Positions 1 to 10,500 are shown, numbered from the stretch's first letter. The stretch: 42,775 bases of DNA from Clostridiales bacterium (GCA_012799455.1 JAAZLE010000105.1:1-42775), one strand, 5' to 3'. The notes: a model not told the origin generated them from the letters alone. Made by a program: numbers and translations.

Positions 1-722
1 CTTCATCCAGGGTTAAAAAACCTATTTACGGCCTCAAAATAGATAGTAAGATGACAGCAAGTTTACTTGAAAATCTAGGGTTTGGTAAAGATGAAATCCC
101 GTCCCTATCTAACCAGATTGATTTTTCTTTTTTTGACGACGGTATTAAAATGAAATCGCTTCTTAAAGGACTATTTTTAGCCACTGGAACGCTATCTGCG
201 CCAACTAAAAGTAGAGATGCTAAAAGCTCGGGATATCATTTAGAAATGCGAGTTTATTCCGAAACCTTAGCGCTTGATTTAATTGAACTACTTTCAAAGT
301 TTAATATTATTGCTAAAACTAGAACCAGAATCAATTCTTACACAATATATATCAAAGATGCGGAGATGATTTCTGATTTTTTAGCGGCTATGGATGCATT
401 TCAAACCCTATTCAAACTACAAGATTTGATAATGGTTAGATCTGTAAGTAATGATAGTAATAGAGGTAGGAATTGCAATGTTGCAAACATTAACAAAGCT
501 ATTGATGCATCAGCAAAACAAATTAATGCAATCACCCTACTTCAAAAGCATAAAAAACTTGGTGATTTAGAACCAAATTTAAAACAAACAGCCGAACTAA
601 GACTAGAACACCCCGAACTTACACTCACGGAGCTTGCAAACATACTAGGTGTTTCAAAAAGCTGTATAAACCATAGAATGAGAAAAATACTTTCTTTAGC
701 AGAAGAGTTAGAGACAAAATAG
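1..722 (+). CDS. whiA: WhiA, sporulation/division-type DNA-binding regulator (5' end outside the window)
   Basis: The reading frame is open to the window edge, so the first internal ATG at 51 is not the start; the N-terminal part is missing. The visible part matches the WhiA family: the LAGLIDADG-like fold segment (GLFLATGTLSAP, then YHLEMRVYSETLALDLIELL), the conserved NRGRNCNVANINKAI stretch, and a C-terminal helix-turn-helix ending LGVSKSCINHRMRKI. WhiA proteins are about 300 aa, so roughly 240 residues are present here. In the family this is a DNA-binding protein lacking endonuclease activity, tied to sporulation in actinobacteria and to division or chromosome segregation in Firmicutes. 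dnaE follows after 82 bp on the same strand, an arrangement common in Clostridia. The family call is firm; the role in this organism is inferred. Confidence 0.93.
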   Translation, partial: SSRVKKPIYGLKIDSKMTASLLENLGFGKDEIPSLSNQIDFSFFDDGIKMKSLLKGLFLATGTLSAPTKSRDAKSSGYHLEMRVYSETLALDLIELLSKFNIIAKTRTRINSYTIYIKDAEMISDFLAAMDAFQTLFKLQDLIMVRSVSNDSNRGRNCNVANINKAIDASAKQINAITLLQKHKKLGDLEPNLKQTAELRLEHPELTLTELANILGVSKSCINHRMRKILSLAEELETK

Positions 723-741
723 TCCCATAGTAACTAGTATA

Positions 742-785
742 ATTGATTCACACACTTTTTTTATACTACTAATATTTGAATCAAT
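742..785. repeat. Perfect 9-bp inverted repeat in the whiA-dnaE gap
   Basis: ATTGATTCA (742-750) and its exact reverse complement TGAATCAAT (777-785) are separated by 26 nt that include a T-run and TATACT (762-767). The right arm ends just before the dnaE ribosome binding site. It could be a weak whiA terminator, an operator for dnaE or an mRNA hairpin. A TATAAT also occurs at 738-743, but no good -35 box is seen at the right distance. The repeat is certain; its role is not. Confidence 0.5.
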
Positions 786-804
786 AACAAAGGAGAAATG
801 AAAC

Positions 805-3800
805 ATGACTAAGGCTAATTTTATTCACTTACACGTACATACCGAATACAGCGTACTCGATGGAGCTGCTCCAATATCCAGGCTAGTAGAAACTGCAGCT
901 AATATGAGGATGCCTGCAATTGCTATGACTGACCATGGCTCAATGTATGGCACTGTAAAATTTTATAAGAAATGTAAGGAAAAAAACATTAACCCAATAA
1001 TCGGTTGTGAGGTATATATAACTGACAATCGATTCAGCAGAGAAATTGAAACAAAATGGGACAAATCCCCCTCTCACCTTATTCTTTTAGCTAAAAACAA
1101 TGTTGGCTATAAAAATCTTTCAAGGCTCAGTTCTTTAGGCTTTAGTGAAGGCTTTTTTTATAAACCACGTATTGATTTAGAAATACTAAGAAAATATTCT
1201 GAAGGGTTAATCTGTCTATCTGCATGTATTTCAGGAACTATTCCAAGGCTACTGCTTTCGGGAGATCATAAAGGTGCAAAAAGTTATGCTCAAGAGTTAA
1301 AAGACATTTTTGGGGATGATTTTTATATTGAGTTACAAGACCACGGGATGATAGAGGAAAAGCAGGCAAATAAACTATTATTCCAACTAGCTAAAGAGCT
1401 TGATATAAAGTGCGTAGCTACTAACGACATGCATTACATCGATAAAGAAGACGCCGAAATGCATGATGTGCTACTTTGTATTCAAACAGGCACAACTATT
1501 GATGATCCTGACCGTATGCGTTTTCCTAATAGCGAGTTTTATATGAAAACCCCTGAGGAGATGCAAAAACTTTTCAGTTGGTATCCAGAGGCTATTACTA
1601 ACACTTTAGAAATCGCTGAAAAATGTAATGTCACCCTAACCTTTAGAGATTACCAAATACCCGAATATGAATGTCCAGATGGGATGAGCGCACCTGACTA
1701 CCTGACTAAATTAACAATGGAAGGCTTAAAACGGCGATATGGTGAAAATATAACTGAAGAACACTATGAAAGAGCTAACTATGAACTATCAACCATCATA
1801 TCTTTAGGGTTTGCAGATTACTATCTAATTGTATGGGATTTCATTTTCTGGGCTAAAAAGCAAGACATCCCTGTAGGTCCCGGTCGTGGAAGTGGTGTTG
1901 GAAGCATTGTAGCTTACGCAATTGGTATAACTAATGTAGATCCAATTAAATACAACCTACTATTTGAAAGATTTTTAAACAAAGATCGTGTTTCCATGCC
2001 CGACTTTGACGTAGACTTTTGTTTTGATAGAAGAGACGAGGTTGTCAACTATACAAGAGGAAAATATGGAGAAGATCATACAAGTCAGATAATTACATTT
2101 GGTACTATGCAGAAAAAAGCTGCTATTTTAGATGTCGGAAGAGTCTATAAAATTCCCTACGAAGAGCGTGCTAAGATAACAAAAGAAATACCATCGTTTG
2201 GTGCGGATGAGAAAAAAGTCAAAATTAACGATATATTAAACCCCACATCAGACTTCGCGCAACATGAATTGATTAATCAATATAAAACTAATGAAACGTA
2301 TAGAAAGATATTAGACATTGCCATGAAAATTGAAGGCATGCCGAGGAACACTTCTGTTCACCCTGCTGGCGTTGTCATATATAAATACCCAGCACTCGAC
2401 ACCATCCCTCTTGCCCTAAGCAAAGATAAAAATATTACAACACAATTTGAAATGGGAGAGGTAGAGCAGCTCGGTCTTTTAAAAATGGACTTCTTGGCTC
2501 TAATGACATTAACTGATATTAAGCGCGCTCACGATTTAGTGCTAAAGCGTACAGGCAATGACATTAACTTTGATGAGCTAGGATATGATGATCCAAATGT
2601 CTATGAGATGATTGGAAGAGGAGATACTGATGCTGTATTCCAGCTTGAAGGTGGCGGAATGAAAAGTTTTATGGCTGACTTCAAACCCAAAAACCTTGAA
2701 GATATTATAGCTGGAATATCTATTTACAGACCAGGTCCAATGGACAATAAAGACTTGTTTTTAGCTAACAGAGCTAACCCTGATACGATTAAGTATAAAC
2801 ATCCAAGTCTAGCCTCTATACTAGACGTTACTAGTGGAATTATGGTTTATCAGGAACAAGCTATGATGGTAGCTAGAAAGCTTGCTGGATATACTATGAC
2901 ACAAGCAGATAATTTAAGAGCTATTTTCAGCAAGAAAAAGATAGACCAAATACCAAAAGAAAAAGCTAAATTTATATACGGACTAAGAGATGCAAATGGT
3001 AATTATATACTAGATGCGGAAGGCAATCCTGTCGTTAAAGGGTGCCTTGCAAATGGCATCAGTGAAAAAATTGCGGAAGACATTTTCGATGAAATGGCTA
3101 AATTTGCACATTACGCATTCAACAAATCACATGCTGCAGCATATGCCGTCCTTAGCTATATAACTGCTTATTATAAGTACCATTATCCAGTAGAGTTTAT
3201 GGCAGCAGTTGTCAATAACCGTATGGATAAACCTAATGATATCAAAAAATATATGGCAGTTCTAAAAAACATGCAAATTAAAGTATTGCCACCTGATATC
3301 AACAAATCTTACACTAACTTTACCACCGAAGGCTCAAATATTCGGTATGGTCTTGGATGTATTAAAAACGTAGGAAAAGTAGCTGTTGAAGAATTTGTTA
3401 TATCTGAAAGAACTAAAAACGGACCATTCACCTCTTTTTATGATTTTATTTCTAGAGTGGACTCAAAGTTCTTAAACAAAAAGTTCTTAGAAAGCCTTAT
3501 CTTTGCAGGCGCATTTGACTGTTTCGAGCAAAATAGAGCGACACTAATGTCTAATTATAAGCTGCTACTTGATAGAATTATGGAAGACAAAAAATCACGT
3601 GAAAGTGGACAAGTAAGTATGTTCACAATGCTTGGTCTAAATACAGAAGATTCTTTTGAATACCTTTATCAGGATGAATATAATACAAAATATAAACTTT
3701 CTAAAGAAAAAGAAATGCTTAAGATGTACCTCACTGGCCACCCTCTTGCTGAATTAGAAGAAAGATTTTTAGCATATTCGTTTAACACATCTATGGTCCC

Positions 3801-4413
3801 GAAACCTACAGAAGGTGAAGAAGAAAATAATGAAACTAATTATGGAAATGATGGAGAAGAGGAAATTCAAGTAGAGACCGCAGTTTCAGGAGTACCAGAA
3901 GAAAATGCCATCGTTACTTTTGGCGGAATCATAACATCGGTAAATAAACGACAAACTAAAAGCAGGCAAAATATGGCTGTTGTAGAAATCGAAGATTATT
4001 ATGACCAAATTGAAGTTTTATTTTTTGCGAGGGCTTATGAAAAATCAAAAGAGCTTCTAGAAGAAGATAACATAATAGAAATAACAGGTAAATTTTCTAT
4101 GAAAGACGGAGAGCCGAAAGTATATGCTCAGTCAGCTCGCCCTATCATATATGAATCAAAGTCAGCTGGCAAGACTAAGACAAACATTTTAAATCAAGCA
4201 ATATGCTTTTTGCTTACGGAAGAAACCCAAGATAAATTTGATCAGATTGAAAAACTACTTTCACGTATCCCTGGTAGTTATCCAGTATACGTCCAGTTCA
4301 ACACATTGCTGTATAAAACTGACATAGGAGTAGACGATTTAGAACAAGCAAAAACAATCATTAGCAATGTTTTGGGTCCTCATAATGTTACAATTGGCAA
4401 CTTTAGTAGCTAA
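805..4413 (+). CDS. dnaE: DNA polymerase III subunit alpha (DnaE)
   Basis: Replicative C-family DNA polymerase, 1202 aa, close to the usual DnaE1 length. The N-terminal PHP domain keeps the likely metal ligands (HLHVHTEYS at residues 8-16, MTDHGS, ATNDMHYI), so metal-dependent PHP activity is possible. The polymerase core shows GPGRGSGVGS and the catalytic aspartate motif PDFDVDF at about 399-405, with a further aspartate in LLKMDFLAL near 560. Helix-hairpin-helix and beta-clamp-interacting parts are expected in the middle. An OB-fold nucleic-acid-binding segment runs from about 1034 (AIVTFGGIITSVNKRQTKSR) to about 1110. The start is well supported by an AAAGGAG ribosome binding site just upstream. 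The gene follows whiA and ends at a strong bidirectional terminator. No separate epsilon proofreading subunit lies nearby. Confidence 0.97.
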   Translation: MTKANFIHLHVHTEYSVLDGAAPISRLVETAANMRMPAIAMTDHGSMYGTVKFYKKCKEKNINPIIGCEVYITDNRFSREIETKWDKSPSHLILLAKNNVGYKNLSRLSSLGFSEGFFYKPRIDLEILRKYSEGLICLSACISGTIPRLLLSGDHKGAKSYAQELKDIFGDDFYIELQDHGMIEEKQANKLLFQLAKELDIKCVATNDMHYIDKEDAEMHDVLLCIQTGTTIDDPDRMRFPNSEFYMKTPEEMQKLFSWYPEAITNTLEIAEKCNVTLTFRDYQIPEYECPDGMSAPDYLTKLTMEGLKRRYGENITEEHYERANYELSTIISLGFADYYLIVWDFIFWAKKQDIPVGPGRGSGVGSIVAYAIGITNVDPIKYNLLFERFLNKDRVSMPDFDVDFCFDRRDEVVNYTRGKYGEDHTSQIITFGTMQKKAAILDVGRVYKIPYEERAKITKEIPSFGADEKKVKINDILNPTSDFAQHELINQYKTNETYRKILDIAMKIEGMPRNTSVHPAGVVIYKYPALDTIPLALSKDKNITTQFEMGEVEQLGLLKMDFLALMTLTDIKRAHDLVLKRTGNDINFDELGYDDPNVYEMIGRGDTDAVFQLEGGGMKSFMADFKPKNLEDIIAGISIYRPGPMDNKDLFLANRANPDTIKYKHPSLASILDVTSGIMVYQEQAMMVARKLAGYTMTQADNLRAIFSKKKIDQIPKEKAKFIYGLRDANGNYILDAEGNPVVKGCLANGISEKIAEDIFDEMAKFAHYAFNKSHAAAYAVLSYITAYYKYHYPVEFMAAVVNNRMDKPNDIKKYMAVLKNMQIKVLPPDINKSYTNFTTEGSNIRYGLGCIKNVGKVAVEEFVISERTKNGPFTSFYDFISRVDSKFLNKKFLESLIFAGAFDCFEQNRATLMSNYKLLLDRIMEDKKSRESGQVSMFTMLGLNTEDSFEYLYQDEYNTKYKLSKEKEMLKMYLTGHPLAELEERFLAYSFNTSMVPKPTEGEEENNETNYGNDGEEEIQVETAVSGVPEENAIVTFGGIITSVNKRQTKSRQNMAVVEIEDYYDQIEVLFFARAYEKSKELLEEDNIIEITGKFSMKDGEPKVYAQSARPIIYESKSAGKTKTNILNQAICFLLTEETQDKFDQIEKLLSRIPGSYPVYVQFNTLLYKTDIGVDDLEQAKTIISNVLGPHNVTIGNFSS

Positions 4414-4447
4414 AACCAGTTTTTAATAATAAGTTAATATAAACCCA

Positions 4448-4484
4448 AAAAGCAAGTCCCGATATAACGAACTTGCTTTTATTT
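4448..4484. terminator. Bidirectional rho-independent terminator between dnaE and the HAD gene
   Basis: A 10-bp stem, AAAAGCAAGT (4448-4457) with ACTTGCTTTT (4471-4480), has a 13-nt loop and is followed by more T residues on the + strand. The A-run at the other end gives a U-tract on the - strand. It sits between the convergent dnaE and HAD genes and probably serves both. Confidence 0.85.
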
Positions 4485-4500
4485 TGTCTATTAATTTGTT

Positions 4501-5316
4501 TTAATTTATATTCAAACCATATTTATTAATTATGAACGCAAGCCCATCTTCATCGCAATGCGGTGCAATAACTTTAGCAGATTTTTTTACTAGCTCATCA
4601 CCGTTTTCCATAGCCACACCAAGACCTGCATACTCTATCATAGGAATATCGCTTAAACCATCTCCTATACATATTATTTCTTCTCTTTTAAAACCATGTC
4701 TTTTTGCATAATTTTCAACTGCCTTGCCCTTGTCAATACTATTTGAAACAATTTCAACTAAAGTGGGCTTGGACCTGTTTATAGTTAAACTTTTGGCATA
4801 CTTTTTTCTAACTTTACTTAGCACCTTGTTATTTTGACTAGAGTCCAATATCAACATAATTTTTAATGGACTAATATTGTTTTCCCTTATAGAGGTAGAA
4901 AGTTTTACTCCTGTTTCCTTCATTTGTACGCCTGAAAAAACTGCATAGTGTCTTGAATAATCATTAGCTTTATCCACCCAAAAATATCCATCAGTATAAA
5001 TTTGATAATACCATCCATTGTTTTCTAAAAAGAGACAAACGTCTTCGGCAATTTTTGAATCTATTGTATGGGAGTATAAGACATTACCAGTTTCTATATC
5101 TGCAGTCTCTGCCCCTTGATAACCCATGATTTCGCCTTTTAGCCCTAATTTTCTCGCATAAGGGATTATACTCTCAGTCATTCGCCCCGTACAAAAAACA
5201 AAAGTCCCTCCCGCTTTTATGTATTCATGTATGGCCGATATGGTTATATTTGAAATAACTAAATCCTTCCCAACAGTCGTATCATCAAAATCTGCTACTA
5301 TCAACTTATATTTCAT
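4501..5316 (-). CDS. Cof-type HAD hydrolase (sugar-phosphatase-like)
   Basis: A 271-aa haloacid-dehalogenase phosphatase of the Cof/class IIB type, likely dephosphorylating a small cytoplasmic sugar or cofactor phosphate; the substrate cannot be told from sequence. Motif I is VADFDDTT, with the Asp nucleophile at residue 9 and the acid/base Asp at 11. Motif II is FCTGR, motif III the lysine in SIDKGKAVENYAK, and motif IV GDGLSDIPMIEYAG near 217-230. Motif IV has Ser where Cof proteins commonly have Asn (GDxxND). The large C2 cap lies between motifs II and III. The start has a strong AGGAGG site. The gene begins 26 bp after the uvrC stop on the same strand, so the two are probably co-transcribed. 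Confidence 0.88.
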   Translation of the reverse strand: MKYKLIVADFDDTTVGKDLVISNITISAIHEYIKAGGTFVFCTGRMTESIIPYARKLGLKGEIMGYQGAETADIETGNVLYSHTIDSKIAEDVCLFLENNGWYYQIYTDGYFWVDKANDYSRHYAVFSGVQMKETGVKLSTSIRENNISPLKIMLILDSSQNNKVLSKVRKKYAKSLTINRSKPTLVEIVSNSIDKGKAVENYAKRHGFKREEIICIGDGLSDIPMIEYAGLGVAMENGDELVKKSAKVIAPHCDEDGLAFIINKYGLNIN

Positions 5317-5342
5317 CCGTCCCTGCCTCCTAAAATTCTTCT

Positions 5343-7154
5343 TTAATTACTATTTTTAAAAAACTCAACTATACTATTTGCATTTTCTTTGGTTATTCCT
5401 GAAACTTTCATTAACTCCTGAGTAGAAGCTTTTTTTATCTCTTCTACTGTCTTAAAATATTCTAACAATGCTATGGCTTTTTTATCGCCTATCCCTTTTA
5501 TTTCTCTTAGTGAGGATTTAAACATACTATCTTCTCTTAATACCCTATGATAGTTAATAGCAAACCTATGAGCTTCATCTCTAATTCTTTGACATAGTTT
5601 TAAAGCTGGATCGTCGTGACTCAAAACTATTGGTTCCTTTTTCCTTGGTATAAAAATGTGCTCGTCTTTTTCAGCTAGCGATATAACTGATAGTCCTTCA
5701 GCTTCTAAAAGATCATAAACAGCTCCTAACTGCCCTTTCCCGCCATCTATAATAACTAAGTCTGGTCGCGAACTAAAACTTACATCATCTCCACTAAGCG
5801 CCATTATACGACGTGAAACAACTTCTCTTAAAGAACTATAATCATCACTTTTTAATACTGTTTTTACCTTAAACATTCTATAGTGCTTTTTAAACGGTTC
5901 ACCATTAATAAATACTGACATACTTGCAACTTGACTGGTCCCACTTATGTTGGAAATGTCAAAACACTCTATACGTTGTAAATTCTTGTTTAAGTTCAAA
6001 GCTTTTGCAAGTTGTAGCACCGCACCCTTCGTCATCTCGTCTTTATTTTTAATCTGTGCAAGACTTTTATCTAAATATTCCTTTGCATTATCTAATGAAA
6101 TATCAACTAGTCTTTTATTATTACCAATTTTAGGAATAGATATGGAAACCTTTGTTCCCTTCTGTTCACTTAAAAAACTTTCTATTTCTAATGAGAAATC
6201 AAACTCTTTAGACAAAAATACTTTTTCAGCAATTATTGGGTTAATATCATAATACTGCATTATATAACTACTGAGCACATCGCTTTCTTCACCTGCTTCT
6301 AATACGGGTTTATTGTACGATCCTATTACATTACCAGAGCGTACTAAAAGCACATTAATACAACCGTAAGTATCGTTTTTAGCATATGTAAATACATCTG
6401 CATTTAAAACATTTGGTAGATTTATCGATTGCTTCCTCGTCAAATTATCTAAAAGTTGTAAATAGTCCCTATAAGTAATTGCCAGTTCAAACTCTTCTTT
6501 TTCAACAGCAGCTTGCATCTTTTCGATTAATATGTTTTTTACCTTAGATACATCTCCTGAAAGTAGTTGAATAATATCTTTAATATGTTTTTGATACTCT
6601 ACTTCTGGGACATTATTAACACAAGGTCCTAAGCATCTATTTAGGTGATACTCTAAACATACTTTTTTACCTCTGGGATTTTTCCCTCGGCAACTTCTAA
6701 CTGGGAAAATAGCGTGTATTAAATCCAAAAGTTTCTGAGCAGAAACGCCAAGTAAATATGGGCCAAAATACTTACCACCCTTTTTTACCTTTCTTACAAT
6801 CTCTATTGTTGGATAAGTTTCTTCAATGTTTATTTTTATGTAAGGATATGTTTTGTCGTCTTTAAGTAGTATATTATAATATGGCTTATGTAATTTAATT
6901 AGATTATTTTCTAACACTAATGCTTCCAACTCAGTTGGCGTGATTATATACTCGAAATCATATATTTGGGAGACTAAAGACGCTGTTTTTGCATTTTTGT
7001 CACTGCTGTTAAAATACTGCTTTACCCTATTTTTTAAGTTTTTCGCCTTGCCTATATAGATAATCTTTTTGTTTTCATCTAACATTAGATATACACCACT
7101 AGAGGCAGGCAATAGTTTTAATTTATTTTCAATAAGGCTTATATCTTGTCCCAT
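5343..7154 (-). CDS. uvrC: UvrABC system protein C (excinuclease subunit)
   Basis: Nucleotide-excision-repair nuclease that makes both incisions after UvrA/UvrB find the lesion. With the chosen start it is 603 aa. It has a GIY-YIG nuclease domain (GVY at 20-22, YIG at 33-35, KAKNLKNRV), a four-cysteine cluster in the CRGKN...CLEYHLNRCLGPC region, a UvrB-interacting UVR segment (EFELAITYRDYLQLL), an RNase-H-like second nuclease domain (IECFDISNISGTSQVASM, DLVIIDGGKGQLGAV, DEAHRFAINYHR) and two C-terminal helix-hairpin-helix motifs (REIKGIGDKKA, LMKVSGIT). The frame stays open upstream to an ATG at 7196, but the ATG at 7154 has an AAGGA site at the right distance and gives the usual UvrC N-terminus, so I start there. 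The HAD gene follows. Confidence 0.96.
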   Translation of the reverse strand: MGQDISLIENKLKLLPASSGVYLMLDENKKIIYIGKAKNLKNRVKQYFNSSDKNAKTASLVSQIYDFEYIITPTELEALVLENNLIKLHKPYYNILLKDDKTYPYIKINIEETYPTIEIVRKVKKGGKYFGPYLLGVSAQKLLDLIHAIFPVRSCRGKNPRGKKVCLEYHLNRCLGPCVNNVPEVEYQKHIKDIIQLLSGDVSKVKNILIEKMQAAVEKEEFELAITYRDYLQLLDNLTRKQSINLPNVLNADVFTYAKNDTYGCINVLLVRSGNVIGSYNKPVLEAGEESDVLSSYIMQYYDINPIIAEKVFLSKEFDFSLEIESFLSEQKGTKVSISIPKIGNNKRLVDISLDNAKEYLDKSLAQIKNKDEMTKGAVLQLAKALNLNKNLQRIECFDISNISGTSQVASMSVFINGEPFKKHYRMFKVKTVLKSDDYSSLREVVSRRIMALSGDDVSFSSRPDLVIIDGGKGQLGAVYDLLEAEGLSVISLAEKDEHIFIPRKKEPIVLSHDDPALKLCQRIRDEAHRFAINYHRVLREDSMFKSSLREIKGIGDKKAIALLEYFKTVEEIKKASTQELMKVSGITKENANSIVEFFKNSN

Positions 7155-7160
7155 ATTGTT

Positions 7161-7165
7161 TCCTT
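7161..7165 (-). promoter_or_regulatory. Ribosome binding site that fixes the uvrC start
   Basis: AAGGA on the - strand lies 6 nt before the ATG at 7154. The two upstream in-frame ATGs (at 7196 and 7175) have no comparable site, so this decides the start. Confidence 0.75.
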
Positions 7166-7247
7166 GTCCATTCATTAATATTTTATTACATATCATTAAG
7201 GCATTTAATTAATATTAATTACGAAAGTATTACTTTTCTCTAAACAC

Positions 7248-7276
7248 TTGCCAGCATACCCCCGCCGTGATATACT
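7248..7276 (+). promoter_or_regulatory. Promoter of tRNA-Glu
   Basis: TTGCCA (7248-7253) and TATACT (7271-7276) are exactly 17 nt apart. This places the start of transcription a few bases before the tRNA at 7291. It is the best sigma-A-type promoter in the window. Confidence 0.85.
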
Positions 7277-7290
7277 TATTTCGCTTGTTT

Positions 7291-7365
7291 GCCCTCATAG
7301 TCTAATGGTTAGGACGCTGGCCTCTCACGCCGGTAGTAGGGGTTCGAATCCCCTTGGGGGTACCA
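7291..7365 (+). tRNA. tRNA-Glu (anticodon CTC)
   Basis: A full cloverleaf can be folded by eye. The acceptor GCCCTCA pairs with TGGGGGT, with a G-U at the first pair and a U-G inside. The D stem is GTCT/GGAC. The anticodon stem CTGGC/GCCGG encloses the loop CTCTCAC with anticodon CTC, which reads GAG. The T arm is AGGGG-TTCGAAT-CCCCT. The discriminator base A and an encoded CCA complete the 3' end. It stands alone, with its own promoter and terminator, between the core gene block and the first giant surface gene. Confidence 0.95.
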
Positions 7366-7459
7366 TAATTCTACAAACTTACAAAACTCTATAAAAAACT
7401 TGTAAATTTTATGTAGATTTTAACTAACCCAAGATTTATATTATATTTTTATAAAATTT

Positions 7460-7486
7460 ATGCCATTTATTAAAATGGCATTTTTT
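7460..7486 (+). terminator. Rho-independent terminator after tRNA-Glu
   Basis: A 9-bp stem, ATGCCATTT (7460-7468) with AAATGGCAT (7473-7481), has a 4-nt loop and runs into six T residues. It probably ends the tRNA transcript. On the - strand the bases after the stem are A/T-rich but a poor U-tract, so it may also serve weakly as the terminator of the giant gene that ends at 7519. Confidence 0.85.
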
Positions 7487-7518
7487 GTTTATGTTAACGC
7501 TGGCACATTATGTTAATT

Positions 7519-10500
7519 TTATACTGCAGGTGCTGTATCATCGACCAGTGAAGCCGTTTCAAATGAATTTGAGCCGATATAGCTTGAATAATCATACAAT
7601 TTAACTTTTGAATTTGTTATCTTAATAGCGCTTGAGTTATAACTATTTAAAAACTGTGGATATTGCCCAAATGCATTTTCGTCGTTAGCAGCAGGTGTTG
7701 CTATTGGCTGTATGATTTCGCCTTGATACTTAGTACCAGTTGTAATTGCGTTATCCGGTCTAAACCATCCTATACCTGAATTATAATATGGGAAGTATAC
7801 AGTTTGTCCTTCCATACCATCAATGTAAACTAAAGCTTTACCATAATGAATTACTGGCACAGCTAAGTCCACGGATGCTTCTGTTAGCGCTAGACTACCA
7901 GCCATTACATTATAACTAGTATCTGCAGTGGTAGAATACCTCACCCTATCAAATACAAACCTTATTTTATGCCTTGAAGTCAAGTTTAATAGTCCTCCAG
8001 CTGGTACTGCTAATGGTTGTGCTAAATAGTTAGTTTCGTTAATATAGAACACAAAGTTTAGATTAGTACCATCATATACTAGTTTCATACCTTTATTGAA
8101 GTATTCGTCTATTCCAACACCTTGTCCAAGAACATGCCATTCAAATTTGCCGCTTGATGATGATATTGTTTCATAATCTATGCATATATTTTCATATTTG
8201 GATACCAGTGGAATTCCCATGCCGTTAGATTGTTTGACTGTCTTTGTATCTAACGATGCATCTATTTCTGTCCCTTCTAGATTTCTTAACACGAATGCAT
8301 TGTCTACTAAATAGTCATTATTGTAATGATTATTTTTGTTGATACTCGCACTATATAAATTAACCTTAAATGTATTTGAGGCACTAATGCTTATACCATT
8401 ATCAGTTTCTGCTGTCCCCGCAAGCCAAATTGGGCTTAAAAGATCAAAGTCAGCATTTGAATATGTAAGCTGAGGTGTAGCATATTCTTTGAGGTAAGCA
8501 TTGTCTATATACTGATTAACAACTGGTGTGCCATTCCTTAATATCCTTACCGTTAATCCATCACTACCCTTTCTTAGATTCAAATACGTATTTCCACCAT
8601 ACTGCCTAATATCATTTCTATCAAGGTAAATGCCAAATGTATAAACTGCACCATCGTTAAAGTTAATCCCTGAAACATCTGGAAGCGGAACTGAAAATTG
8701 ATTATATGCCACTATACCGCTTGATACTCTATTAGCAAACATTACCCTTCCTGTAAAGCTGTGGGTAAACACACCAGCAGATTCAGTAGTAGTTTTATCT
8801 ATTACTAATGATATTCCTCTCATGGTTGCAGTGCTATCATCTACATAATATGTAGCACCATTCATAAACATATTAATACCAAATCTACTTGAACCCGTTA
8901 TAGGTTGATAAATTTCCGTACCCGCCCCTGTCTCATAGAAAACTTCTTCAAAACTCATACTATATTCCATACTACGTACTAGAGGGGCATCTTTTAATCC
9001 TGGATTCAACGCTCCATACTGAGTTAACTTATATCTAGACCTAGCAGCAGAATCTGATGTGCCTATAGGATTAGTTATACCCGCTGGATAAGTTTCAAAT
9101 TCTCTAGGTGTATAGAATGTCATAGCTCCACCATTTGGCGCTATCGGTGTTGTAGATCCATCCTTAATTAATGTAAACTCATATGGCTCAAAATCAACTA
9201 ATACTGGAACTTTTTCACTGGAAACAAGTAATGTATTATCATAAACATAAACTTCTAATTGGCTTGCACCTACTCCAAATGTAAGCGTTGCTAACTCCTC
9301 TGTTATTTCAGTTGTATAACTAATTTCCCTTGCGAGTGTACCATTAATGTAGTACTTAAATACCTGGCCTTCTGAGTTTGGCTTATATGGTGAAAATACC
9401 TTTCTAATATCTATTGACGCACTAGTCTTTTTATTATCTCTTAATACAAAATGGAAGCCATTTTCGCCCTGACCATATCGCCCATCTAAATTAACATTTA
9501 CTCTCTTTATTACCGTTGCAAAGTTATCACAGTAGCCCTGCTCTATGTAATCAAAGTATCTTAGATATGCATTTGTGTTTGTAAGTACAAACCCTACATC
9601 AGAAAGTTCTGTAATTGGCGCAGTGTCTCCACTCAGTAAGCCTACTCCAATATCTTTTACATTAATGATGGCACTAGTTTTATAATCATAAGTTAAGCTA
9701 AATGCTCCTAATCTCTTATCAAAAGATATAATAATATCATGCGTGAATCCATCGAAAATATTCATGCCATTAATGGATAGATTTGAGAAACCAATAGATA
9801 CATTGCTTGCAAATGCCTCAACACGTGCAGAACCAAAATTACCCTTTTCAAATATTAGTGCTATATAATCTCCAGAAGATAATGTTCCGTTAATTATAAA
9901 TTTAACCGAGTAATCTGATGCCCAGACTGGTACTAGTCTTATAGATGTTTCAATCCTATCATAACGTTTAGTTCCGCTAGTATTTAAGTGTGTGCCAGCG
10001 ACAAATACGCCTGTATAATAATTAGGCACAAATGTTGCATGTGATAAATCAGTAGTTTCATCATAAACTCTTATTGGCACCTTAGTTTGGAGAGTTTTAT
10101 TTGCAACTTCAATAACACCAGCGTTTAAAGTTCCCCTTGACTCAGTGGCAGTTTGAGTAGAGCCATCTTCAAGCATAACTGCATATGAGCTTAAGCTAGC
10201 AAATAGCGAATATTTATCAACATATTTAAGCTCTAAGAAATAGTTTTGATTGGTATTGTTAGATCCACTTTCGTTAAAGTTCCCGCCTTGTTTTGTAATC
10301 TTAGTACTTTCTCCATATACAAGTATTTCTCTGTTCTTGTCAGATACTTGTCCTAATAGTGTTGTATCAACCTTTTTCGCTTCTACCTTAATTAAACCCG
10401 TCATAGAAGCTTGGTCTGAGTTTAATATAACAGCATTTGTTGCTGGAGTTAATCTTGCAACTTGAGTTATAACTTCATATTCCATAGGTACATACTGAAT

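Noticed and set aside
7155-7196. Upstream extension of uvrC to ATG 7196 or 7175
   Set aside because: Only the ATG at 7154 has an AAGGA site at proper distance, and it gives the usual UvrC N-terminus.
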